DNA of 64,000 nucleotides from Girardinichthys multiradiatus. Lineage: Eukaryota > Chordata > Actinopteri > Cyprinodontiformes > Goodeidae. The stretch is from positions 8,862,125-8,926,124 of the forward strand of contig NC_061801.1 in NCBI RefSeq assembly GCF_021462225.1. The letters run 5' to 3'. A program made the translations under genes and the position numbers. Below are positions 13,401-26,500 of this stretch, in pieces. The notes under the pieces were generated by a model. That model had not been told where the DNA came from. It did not search any database and saw only the letters and a program-made list of their open reading frames with translations. The stretch's first letter is position 1. The number at the start of each line of letters is the position of its first letter.

Positions 13401-15666
13401 GCAAAAAATTTAAAGTCATCCAAGTTTTTATATCTTCAAGACATGCTTGTAGTCTATCTAACTGGTTGGGCTCATCAGGATTCATGGATAAGTAAAGCTG
13501 AGCATCATCAGCGTAGGAAGCATATATATAGTAAAGAGAAGTGGCCCAAGTACTGAACCCTGTGCTACTCCACAATTAACCCTGGAGTTTAAAGATGATT
13601 TATCATTTACATGAACAAACTGGAATCTGTCAGACAAATAAGATTTAAACCAGCCTAGCGCTGTTCCCCTGATCCCTACAGCATATTCCAGCCTTTTTAA
13701 GAGAATATTATGGTTGACTGTATCAAATGCAGCACTGAGATCTAATGGACAAGTACAGACACAAGTCCATTATCTGAGGCCATAAGAATATCATTAGTGA
13801 CTTTCAGCAGAGCTGTTTCAGTGCTATGATGAGCTCTGAAACCTGACTGAAACTCCTCAAACAGGTCATTGCTGTGTAAATGCTCACACATTTGATTAGC
13901 AACTATTTTCTCAAGAATTTTAGTTAAGAATGGAAGATTGGAAATAGGTCTGTAATTTTTCAAGTCGTTTCAATCACGCGAAGGTTTCTTAATTAAAGGT
14001 TTAATTACAGCTACCTTAAAAGCTTGAGGTACATATCCATTTACTAAAGATAGATTAATCATATCTAAAATGGGGCTGGTAATCAGAGGGAACACTTCCT
14101 TAAATAATTTGGTTGGGATTGGGTCTAACATACAAGTTGAAGGTTTAGATGAAGCTAATATTTCTGATAACTCGGGAAGCTCCACAGGATCAAAACAGTC
14201 CAAACACAAATCAGGTTCTGCGGTTATTTCCAATGTTGTCTCACTTGCTGAGGATAAAGTAATCACCTTCGGGAGTATGTCAAAGATTTTATTTTTAGTA
14301 GAATCAATTTTATTTAAGAAGAATCCCATAAAGTCATGACTGCTAAGGGAATGGATGGCTCAACAGAGCTATGACTCTGTGTAAGTTTAGCAACTGTAAT
14401 AAAGAGAAACCTAGGATTATTCTTGTTCTCTTCTATTAATGATGAGAAATAAGCTGTTCCGGGTTGGCGAAGTGTCTTTTTATACAACAGTAGGCTATTT
14501 TTCCAGATTAAGTAGGAATCCTCTAGGTGTGTAGAGCGCCATTTTCTCTCCAATTTTCTAACATTGTGCTTTAATGTATGCAGCTCTGAATTAAACCAAG
14601 GAGCCTGCCTCCTATGAATGATTATCTTCTTTTTCAAGGGGGCTGCATTGTCTAATGCATCACAGAATGGTGAAGAAACACTATGAACAAAAGAATCAAT
14701 TTGTGAAGGGGCAGAAACAGAATTATTGCCCTCCACTGTGTTTTTCTGTGATAATGAGGAAATTAAAAGTGGAACAGATTCTTTAAAGGTTGTTACAACA
14801 TTGTCTGATAATGACCTACTATAATGAAATTTTCTTTCAGGTGTGGAGTACTCGGTTAAATTAAACTCAAAGGTTATTAAAAAATGGTCAGACAGGACAG
14901 AGTTATGAGAAAATATTATGTCTTTACACTCAATGCCATATGTCAGCACAAGGCCCAGAGAAAGAAGACAAAGGTGGGTAGGTTTGTTAATGTTTTGAGC
15001 AAAGCCAATTGAGTCTAAGATAGCATTAAATGCTATATTTAGGATATCACTTTCAGCGTCAACATGAATGTTAAAATCCCCCACTATAATAACTTTATCT
15101 GTATTTAACACTAAATCAGATAAAAGGTCTGAAAACTGATCTAAAAATTGAGAGTAAGGGCCTGGTGGACAGTACAAAACAACAAACAGAAGTGGTTTTA
15201 GTGCTTTGCAATTTGGATGAGGAAAACTAAGGATTAAATATTCAAAAGAGTTGTAGCTATTGATTGGTCTGGGACTGTCCAGGAATTGGCGGGTGCTTTA
15301 GTCCAGGTCTGGGAGGAGATCCCTCAGTAAACCATCCGCCGTCTCATCAGGAGCATGCCCAGGTGTTGTAGGGAGGTCATACAGGCACGTGGAGGCCACA
15401 CACAATACTGAGCCTCATTTTGACTTGTTTTAAGGACATTACATCAAAGTTGGATCAGCCTCTAGTGTGTTTTTACACTTTCATTTTGTGTGTGACTCCA
15501 AATCCAGGCCTCCATTGGTTAATAAACTTGATTTCCATTGATGATGTTTGTGTGATTTTGTTGTCAGCACATTCAACTTTGTACAGAACAAAGTATTCAA
15601 TGAGAATATTTCATTCATTCAGATCTAGGATGTGTTATTTGAGTGTTCCCTTTATTTTTTTGAGCA

Positions 15667-15708
<42 letters not shown>

Positions 15709-18700
15709 CTAAATATGTAAAAAAACAAAAAAAACAATAGCACAACTGTATATCAATTTCAAGCAAATATTTCTGTAAACACAAACATTTATCAAAGCTA
15801 CTATGTGGAGAATGTGCATTGGCAACTACAAGGTCAGCATGAGGATGGTGGCAGTTTTCATGGTGGCAATGTAATGCAAATATTACACTAGAAGAATGAT
15901 AATAGAAATGCGATTTCATTGTAATTAAGTTTTAATCATGATTTGATAAGCAGCATTAGCCTAGAAGAAACAAGAAAGCACAGCTGTACGTACATTTGTG
16001 AAACATTATACTATTTAACAAAAGTAACAAAGACAAAATTGAATCAGAGAATGCAAAGTTCAAACTATATTCAGAGCATGTGATTCACTTTGGACTGACA
16101 CAGCATAAAACGTAGTTTCGTCTGTGAATGCAAATATCCGCATATTTTCAGATACTGGAACCAAACGATTTCCTGTGCAAACTGAGATTTGTTCCCATGT
16201 GGATCACTCTTTGAATTTGTGTCAACGGAAGATCACAGAAGCTACGCGCAACTAATAACATGTTCTGGGTGCCATCTGGGTGAAATATCTAGCTGCATGC
16301 TGTTTAATCACATTCATCACGGCCCTACAGAACCCAGTGATTTAACACAACAGGCAGCAGGCAGACTTGGAAGGGAAGTGCACCGTGCTAAATATGTTTT
16401 TCCAAGCTCTGTAATAGGCTATCCATCCTGCATCCAAACAGACTCTGACAGATAAATCAAATTTAACCTAGTATCTAGTTACTGTGATAATTGTGAGATC
16501 TAATACCCTGCACTTCTCCTTTTGAGGTGAGAAGTGCAGCCTCTTCTTCTTGGTCATGAAAGGTTGAACAAAGCACTAATCACTTCATAATCAATCCGGC
16601 TGACATGCCGGCAGAGCACAAGATGCATTGCTCACAAATTTTAGATTCCTCTAGGACAACAGAGAGAAAATCAAATAAAATCGTTCTAAACCAGAAGTCA
16701 GCAACCTTTGCAATCCAAAGGGACATTTTTGTCACAATGCCCAAATGGCCCTTCAAAAAATGATAACTTATCAAGCTTTATGGAACCTACAATTTAAATT
16801 TGTTTTAGAGTTAAATAACTGCAGTTTTACTTTTATTTTCAGTTTTAAATCAAATAGCAAACCTTTACAGAAGTAAAATGCAGTTATCAAGGAAATCAAG
16901 GAAAACAAGCACCAATTTGCAGCCTAATTACAAATAAATATCATTGTCCCATTAGTGTCATTCTAATGGGGGAATTCTATGAGAATATGGCATTAAAACA
17001 TCTTCATGACCTTTGTATTTTAAAAAGTTACTAAGGGCCACTGTCAAGGGTCAAAACAGCAACATGCAGCTCCAGAGTTTTACTTTGCAGACCCCTACCT
17101 CAACAAAGAAAATGTTGTTTTTTGCATAAACAGGCCTTTATAAAAGGTCTCTAATGTATTTTGTCTTGGATTGGAACGATCATACTCTAATTTAACCAGT
17201 TAGGGTGTCAATACAGACAGGCTGTCTTACTTTCTCCTCTTGAGTTATTCTCAACAGATCTATTTATCTAGATCTATCTGCCAGTAATATTACTGATTGA
17301 CACATTATGTCAGATTTAGCTTTGCCAGTATGTGCAATAATTAAACCAGCTTTTAACCTTATGGAATGCAGTGTAGAAAAATGAGCTTGGGGAATAGGGA
17401 GAAATGTTGTCGTGGCATTATCTAGTGGAGCAATCTAGCAATAATCCATATGCAAATCTGCTCTCATTGCATTAGTGCTCACCATGCCATTAATGGGTTG
17501 CGGAATTACATGGTTTGCAAACTAATCTATAGAATACATAGGGAGTAAATACTTCTTCTTTCACACCACCAATATCTTTTTTAGGTATGTTCCACTAGAA
17601 GAGTAACAGTTGGTTTTTATATCTTCACCTCAGCAATGGCACTCCACAGGGCTGTGTGCTGAGTCCCCTACTCTTCACTGCAGTCTGAGTACAGGTGCCA
17701 GATAAGTATTAGTTCTAGTCTTGTAAAACCCCCTCTACCTTCCAGATCTAGGCATCCACTTCTGGGATGGCCTTATCTAAAGCACCAACACTCTTATTTA
17801 GAAGGCACAGCAAAGCTACATTTTCTGACAATACTCAGGAAGCCCAACTCAAACTGAAACTGGTCCTGTTTTATCATGGTTGACCATAATGGGCATTCTG
17901 ACCATTTGTATCAGTTTATGGCTCTCCAGCTGCACCGCTGCTGAACAGTAGGAGCTCAGATGAACCATCAATACTGGTTAACCCTTGTGTGATGTACATA
18001 TTGTTTGTGATTTTTAATGCCTCACAATCAAACAATTAATTAAAATCATGATATGAGTGGAAACAAATTTACAATTAATTACATTAATTGTATAATCTTT
18101 CCTTCAGTAAATAATGAAAATGGGTCCCACAGACTGGAACACCACACAAGGGTTAAAGAATCTTTTACCTAGAGGTTTCATAAGAGCCTACATCCTAAAA
18201 GAGCAGTCCCCCCGAAGTCATCCCTTGTTTGAACTGCTCCCATCATTCAGCTTTCGGTGAGATTCTAAGCAACATGTCAACCATTTATGATCCAAAGAGT
18301 CCATATTATCTGCCAAGAGATCATAACCTGGGTTACCAAAACAAAAATGAATGACAGTTTGGTTAACATTTCTCATAACACATACAGGAGTATTTTTGCC
18401 CCCTAATGATAGTACCAGAACAGGCATGGGCCGGTTAAAAAAATTAAGATATTCAGAAATTTTAAAGTTAGTTTGAAAGCCACAACATGTTTCTTTATAC
18501 CGATTCTACAGTTTAAAGATGTTTTCATGAAATGCCAGAGAAAGTACTGGAACTGATCCAGGAGTACTTTCTATGGGAATGAATAAAAGGTTTTTCTGAC
18601 TGGTTGAAGCATAGAATATCTTAGTACTGCATTTCTCCTACATGTTGCTGCACAGTGCACACTGTCAGCTGGCTAAAAGTTTAAAAAAAAAATATGGGAC

Positions 18701-20486
18701 TTATTCAAAAAACGTTGACCTGCAAAAAGCGCAGACAGTCATGACGTGGAAACTAAAGGACCACCACCCATCATTCTGATTAAATTAACACTGTTTTAAA
18801 GCCATCGTTGGAAAGCTATGAGCATCATGTCTGTAAAGCAGCCAAATGCAGGCTGGCTACCTGAGCAGATGGCCTGACTAGATACCAGCTAATATCCAAG
18901 CAGAAAAGCAAAAGGTGATAACATTCTGAGGAGTAAGAATATAAAAATGATTACCAAATTAGGCTGTTGTTTGTTTAATAATTATGTTTGAGTTTATATG
19001 ACAGAATCATTTTTAGTCATTATACAGTACGAACCTCACAGCAGCGCATGTCTATAGCAGAAGCCACTGTAACCTAGACATGTAGCCGTAACACACGCTG
19101 ATGCAGCTGTAAACAGGGTCACCCACTGAGGCAGCTACACAACTTGTTTTAAGGATATTGTGCTGGGCTGTAGAACCGCTGTCCTTTTAATTGTGCTCAG
19201 TTCTGTTTCTTATTCGCAAAATTATAGACAATGTGTTAAAGTACATGTAACTATCCTAAGAATTGACAGGCAGCTTTCTGATGCACTTTGGACGAGGGAT
19301 GAGCATGTATTGTATTGTTTATCATCATGAAAAATGTTTTATTGTGAAATTAACTGTGATTTATTGTTGTCAACATAAATTGAAACTAATGATGTCTGAA
19401 AACCCCAAAAATTGAGAGCATCAATAAATATCAATACATTTGGAATTATGGTAAAAGGCAGTTGCTGTGTGAAGTTTAATAAAAATCACATTTCTTTATG
19501 TAACTGGTGTCCTGATGAAGCCAATTTTAAAAATGGTATGTTTTTTTAAAGCAGTATTTGTGTTTGTGGGACTTTGACTGCAGTGACATGCAGTCATAGC
19601 CAGAGATGTTGCCTAAAAAAAGACTCCAGGATGAGCATTTAGCGACAGTGGACAGTCACTGGCGTTGACTTTGCAGCAATCCCTCATACTGAGCATGCAT
19701 GTAGCGACAGTGGAGAGGAAAACTCCCTTTTAACAAGAAGAAACCTCCAGCAGAACCAGGTTCAGTGTGAACGGCCATCTGCCACAACCGACTGGGGGTT
19801 TGAGAGAACAGAGCAGAGACACAAAGAGAACAAGGAAGCACTGATCCAGGAGTACTTTCTATGGGAATGAAAAGTCGTTTCATCTAGAAAGAAAGAACAG
19901 ATAAACTCTGAGCCAGTTTTCAAGTTTAGAGTATGAGAGAGAGCATATACAGTTAGTCACAGTAAACACTCAGTCAGTAGGTATGTCTAGGAGAAAAATA
20001 GGGTTAAACACTGAAAGACGGCCAAGTGGATCATCGGTAGAAGGTGAGCATTAAGTTGTTGGCAGAAGAAGCTTGGACGATGCCTCCCTCCAGGAAGGTG
20101 TCACAGGTAGATACAGAGTCAGGCCAAGTGTAGCTTCTAGGAAGCTACATCCGGCCTGACTCTAGCACAATAAATAACACAAAATACTGTGATAAAATTT
20201 AAAGTCCATATTGCCCACCCCTACTTTAGATCTCTTATTGCCAGTGTGTCCATCTTCTAATGATAAAACTGCTGAAACACCCAGTTAAAAAAAGATTAAC
20301 TGTGCACAGCAAAATTTGGCATAAACATATTACCTGCTGGCTTGAACAGGTAGATATTTCAACTTTTCAACTACAGTAACACTAGCAATACACAAACACA
20401 AAGAACATGTGAGCTGCAATGCACACAGCTGTTCATTCAGATAGCTCAAAGCCCCATTGTTTCAACACAAAAACACACATGCATAG

Positions 20487-20530
<44 letters not shown>

Positions 20531-23500
20531 TGATGGCACAGCCAGAGAAGTGGCTATGCCGGAGCCAGGCGGTCCTAGGAGGAGATAAGTGGTTATATAA
20601 CAGTGCAGAGAGGAAGGAGGTGCTTTGGAAAAGATGGAGGAACACACTGTTGGGACAAGTCAAGATGGAGGAGGAAGATGGATAGATGTAACACATCATC
20701 AGAGACTTAACATGACCTGTCCATTTAAAATATTTCAGTCCCCCTAAAATATTTAGACCTACAAGAAGCTGACTGGATGACACCGCCTTGTTTTTATGCT
20801 AGTTTGACAATATGCAGTGTCTCCATCAGATGCTCCTCTTGTAGGACATTTTAAAATTGATGACAGTGAGTTCACCAGTTAGATCAATCTGGAGCTGTGA
20901 CGTCACAGCTTGGGTTACTGATGACTAAGAAGAGGGTGTGGCAGGATGATGCAAAGTCTCAGAAATACACACATGAGCACACACATACAGGCACATGACA
21001 GCTTCACACGAGCAAAAAAATCTAAAAATAAACCTCTGCGTCAGGCTAGAGATCACCACAAACATAACAAGGCAAAGTAAAAATAAATACAATCCAAGGA
21101 CGCGTGATCAGTCCTGGATCTGAAACCTTTGCCTTTCCAAGCATTGTCAAAGACTTGTCAATGATCTAAATACTGACAAGTATTTTAGGGTTTTATCTAT
21201 CCACAGCGTTCTTGAAGGATTTTCAAAGATTTTACATAATTCAAACATATCACATCATTCATGGCAATTGTTATGAGTTAGGATGTTAGTCCCCCCAAAA
21301 TTGAAAAATTAAAATATGTCTTGTTTAACAAAGTACATGTATAACATCAATTTGCTTAATAAAAAAACTTTTTACTTTACACAACACAATGAGAGGAAAG
21401 GGGGACTTTTTTGATCAGATATTATGGGGTTGATTCACTTTCCCAATGATTGAATAAGAAAACTGAGGCAATTAAGTAAAGAACCTGATTCTTGTTCATT
21501 CACACTTTTTTTTTGGTAATTACCAAAGAGTCTATTTTCCATAAAGTCCTATTTTTCATGAGAAATATATTTAAAAGCTTTGGATTGTATGGTTCCCAAA
21601 GTGTGCTTCACAGTGGCACAGTTGGTAGCAAGAAGATCCCAGGTTCAAATATTTCTGCATGGGTTTTTTTTTTTGCGTGGGACTGGTGACTTGTCCAGGG
21701 TGTACCCCGCCACTCACCCAATATATGGCAGCTGGAGATAGGAACCAGCTCCACCTTCAACATATTTACTGTTTCTGTGTCATGTACGAATTATTGCATA
21801 AATTTGCTTTTACCGTTTTAGTTTTTATTATTTAGTCTGATTGCTGAAGATGATCTCAGACCCAAAACCTGATTGCTTTTTGCTCACATTGGGTCCTGAC
21901 CCCAACTTTGGAACTACTTGTATAGTCTGTTATGTCCAGCATACATTTGGCATGGCAGAATCCACTAAAAGCAGCCAGTTGATTGAATTCTTTGCTATAG
22001 CTAACTGTGAAATCGTTGGTGGCGACCGACCTCAAACATCTCCAGAGCATCCAGTCTGTGCACAGCACTATTCTAGATCTTCAGTCAGTGATATCTTGAT
22101 TCCATCCTTACCAGACAAAGAAGCTAATTATCAGTGACAACTGACAATGGGGACCTATGAATTGCTAGAACAACTAAAGTAGTGATTTAAGTTCCAAAAT
22201 GTGCAGCTGTAAAACTAATTTATTTGAAAAATACTGATATTAAACTCAGATATTGCAGTTAAACTGAAAAAGAAAGGATACATAATTATTTTTTGTATAT
22301 ACTGGAATCAGTGGGGTATTAACATATTGGATAAACAGTGGCATTTGGTGGTACAAATCTGATATTTAAAAGACGTTTCAGATGTCTGTTTTTTAGTACT
22401 GAAGAAAAAAACCTTCCTAACATAGGTTCTCGTGTCTATTCACACTGTTTTCTCTTTAAACTTTGTGGCAATTGGCAACATTTGTATTTATTTTGTTACA
22501 AAACAGAGCTTGATCATCACAAATATATTTAAATGTCAAGTAGTGTATTCTTATCTTATCTAATATTAACTGAAGCCAAAAAATATAAATAATAAATTAA
22601 GACAGACATAATGGGAAAAAAACAGCTTTTTTTGCTCTTTCTGTTTTATACAATGGCTGTGAATACTTTGTTCTCTTGGCTTCAGGCAGGTAAATAGGAT
22701 TCAGAAATTAAAATATTTCCTGTGTTTGAGAAATTCATTTTAGTTACAGAGCTTAATTAGTAGAGATAGACTGAAAAGACTGGTAACAGGAATCAGACAA
22801 TTTTCAGCTTGATCGGCCCTGATAGGTTACTGGCCAGCAGGAAACTAATTAAAATCTTTGTCCAATTGTCAATGCACTACCGCCAATCGCTATCACATTA
22901 CACTGGAATAACTCTTTAGTGTGGATGCTGTTGTTGAGTGAAGAAGACTATGTTAGCTATTTGTTTCCATGAGGTGTTTAAAACAAAATGAGAGGAAGCA
23001 CAGAGATATAGGAAGCTATTCAAAAGCTGTATTAAAACTGTATTTTTGATGAGATGTATGTGGTTCATTCAGGCTCAGAGAGATCAAGAGCCAGTGATGC
23101 TTTCAGAAGATAACAGGAAGGCTGAATGGAGCACAGCAAAGTTGGTTTGTTTTATCCTTTTGAAGTTTCAGTCTCTGTCTGCGGTGGAACATGCTGGGTT
23201 TGGAAATGTTAACAGCCTTTTGGAAATCCCTGAGTAAAGATAAGGCTCTACATTCTCTAGGGAATACACATGGAGAATGATGTTTTAGTAATACTAGCCA
23301 TGCTAATAAAGAACTACAAATACCATCATGATTTGCCTTGCTTTAAAATAATAGTAAATGTTTTTACAGTGATTGATCCCTCACACCGTGGCATTACCAT
23401 AACTCTGCTGCTAATATGAATAAATAATGACTCAAACAGGAGGCACGCTAGAAATAAATATTTTTAAAGCTGTTTTCTTATATTATAGTTCTAAGACAGA

Positions 23501-26500
23501 AATTGCAGTGGGGAAAATTTGATGCTGGCAGCTCAAAATAAAAAAAAAAACAGATTGTAAATTGGCCACAATTCAGATTGTTGAACATCTAAATGAGAAC
23601 ACATTAAGACTTAAAAATGCTGAATCAGTGTCCAACTGGCAAAAAAAAAAAAAGCTGATGTAGAGGAGTCAATTAACAATCTTTTTAAAATTACCAAAGA
23701 AGCTGTTTTAATGAACGTTTTCTTGTCCCCTTTCCAGAGAACCTCTGGTTTAAAGACTGTTATGAAAAAGAATTATAGAGTTAAAATGCTTGTTTTACAA
23801 CTTTAAAGGTCTGGGTGGGTAAATAATCTGTTGTACATATACAGTCAGTCTTATAAACACCTTAGAAATTTAGCTTGGACAGAAACTAGTTTTACAAGCA
23901 AGATAAATACACCTCATGGGGACAATAAAAGATGGTTGCATTTAGTAGCACCTATAATTTCAACTGTTTCCTGTGACAACCTATACCGTTCCCGGCATGA
24001 TGTTGTTTTGTTAACTTGTTGCTTCTTTGTTCTGAGATTTTTTGCAATCTCAAACTGTATCCTGCTAAGGATAAAATTTGAAATATGATTTTTTTCCCTC
24101 TACTTACCTAATGTGGCCTCTTTTCTCATCTAGCAAGGGCAGCGCCTGTGAGTGGGCAGCAAAGCCTCGGTGACCCGTCCCACCTTGTCTTGTGTCATGA
24201 TGTATGTTTGGATGGGTTGTACTGGAATTCTAATTTCCCCTCGGGGATCAATAAAGTATCTTTGAATTGAATTGAATTGAGTTAGGTACATATATATTAG
24301 GACAATGACAAGTTCTGTGATTTTACCTGTTTACTGAAACAATTATAGTTATATAATGGACATGGACATGATATGGAGACTCTCAGCTTTAGTTTGAATG
24401 TATCCGCATTCATATTGGATAAAGGGCTCAGGTCTTTAACAAGTGCCACTCTCTTTTTAAAGGGACCAAAAGTAATTGGACGATTAACTCAAATGCTTTT
24501 TTATGGACATGTGTGGGCAATTCCTTCGTTATATTATTATTTCAATTAAGCAGATAAAAGGCCTCAAGTTGATTTGAGGTGTGATGCTTGCATTTGAAAG
24601 ATTTTGCTGTGAATAGACAACATGCTGTCCTTTAGCTGCAAAAACAGAAAAAAATTCATCCTGAGAGAAAGTAAGAACACATGAAGTCAGCAATGCAAAC
24701 GACGTGGACGTCAATGGACGACAACAGTGAATTGATTCCATGGTGAAGAGAAACCCCTTCACATTAGCCAGCCAAGTAAACAACACCCACCAGGAGGTAG
24801 ACATATCAACATCCAAGCCTACCATAAAGAGAAGACTGCATGAAAGTAAATACAGAGGGTTCACTGCAAGTTGCAAGACATAAGCCTGAAGAAAAGAAAT
24901 GCCAGATTGGACTTTACCAAAAAACATCTAAAAAAGCTAGCAGAGCTCTGGAAGAAATTTCTTTGGACAGATGAAACCAAGATCAACCTCTACCAGGATA
25001 ATGACAAGAAAAACATATGGAGAAGGCATGGATCAGCTCATAATCCAAAGCATACCACCTAGTCTGAAAAACATGGTGGAGCCGGTGTGATGGATTAAAC
25101 ATGTTGGGACAGAAATGTTTATTGAAGATTCAACACACGACAGAAGAAGCCAAATTAACTGAAGAGACATACTCTTTGCTCAAACCCAGCTAAACGCAGT
25201 CATACTGATTGGATGGTGTTTCATAAAACAGATGAACAATGACCCAAAACGTAAAGCCAAAGCAATCCAGAAGTTTATTAAAGGAAATAAGTGGAATATT
25301 CTTGAATAGCCAAGTCAGTCACCTGAGCATGCATTTCACTTTTTAAAGACGAAACTTCGGACAGAAAGGCTCACAAACATATAGCAACTGAAAGCCACAG
25401 TAAGGACCCGGTGAAAACCCAGTGTTTGGTGTTGTCCACTTGAGACTTCAGGCTGTGATTGCCAGCAAAGGGTTTTCACCCAAGTATTTGAAATAAACAT
25501 TAGATATTATTTAATTTGTCCAGTTACTTTTGACCCCTGAAATGAATGGATTGTGTTAAAAATGCTTTAGCTCCTCACATTTTTATACAATCTTGTTGTT
25601 CAAACCATTGAAGTAAAGCTGAGTCGGCACCTCTGCTGCATCTGAGTTGTGTTCATGTACAGAACCCAAATAAGAAAAAAAGGTGTCTCGGTCCAAATAT
25701 ATGTGGACCTGACTATAGTTCAGTAACTTATATGTGAAGGTCAGAATGGCCTGGAGGTCTTTCTTGCTGTGATAATGGCCACGTTTTATTGTACACCACT
25801 CCTTCAACTGCATCCAAAATCACCTAATAGCGTGCTCTGCCTTATTATAGGCTTTACACAACATTTTATAGCATATTTTCAAGAGGGAGCATCTCTCAAA
25901 GAGCTACAAATAAGGTCACTTTATAAATCATTTGACATTAGTAGGGCATATTGTTTGCATTTCAATTGGTAACTCTACTTCAGTTGCACCATTGTAGCCT
26001 ATTTCTTTGAGCAATATTAGTACTTGAAATTCCAGATAGGTTTTTAATCATCAGTTTAGAACCTGAGGATAAATTTAACAACTCCAGCATAATGAACTTG
26101 GAGACAGGGGTCGCCTTTACAGAGGCAGAGAAAAACACATGGGTTATCCTGAGCACTCACATTTCCTTGCAGAGGATGCTGATCCGCTGACTTTCTGAGC
26201 TGCTCTGCTCCTTCGACACGCTGAGCTCCTGCTGGTATTTGGAGTTCTGCTGTTTCAAAGGCTCGAGCTGAAGGGGAGACATAGGTAGAGGTAGAAAGAA
26301 ATACAGCCAGGTTACACCTAATTTCTTAAATTCAGTGCTATCATTTCAGGCTCACTGATTTAGAGTGCTTTCTATAGGGTGCATGGTATAACTATTTCAT
26401 TTATGGGGAAAATAAATGTTCCATGACTGTCAATACGGTTATGAGAATAACCGTCGATCCTTCCTGCTTCCAGGGAGATTAGTAGCAAGTTAGTGCTAAA

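Larger units (their letters stand above)
9212..26160 (-). other. clip1 intron 15, about 17 kb
   Basis: The largest intron of the gene. It is dominated by the transposon mosaic at 10251-15703, the hAT relic, the piggyBac-like MITE, LINE fragments, CA repeats and a Tc1 relic. Segments such as 22.1-23.8 kb are AT-rich and unassigned. No additional clip1 exon was found by reading both strands. Confidence 0.6.

Noticed and set aside
20419..20783. Frames on both strands around the CA repeat
   Set aside because: They consist mainly of translated CA units (Thr-His or Cys-Val) and have no domain.
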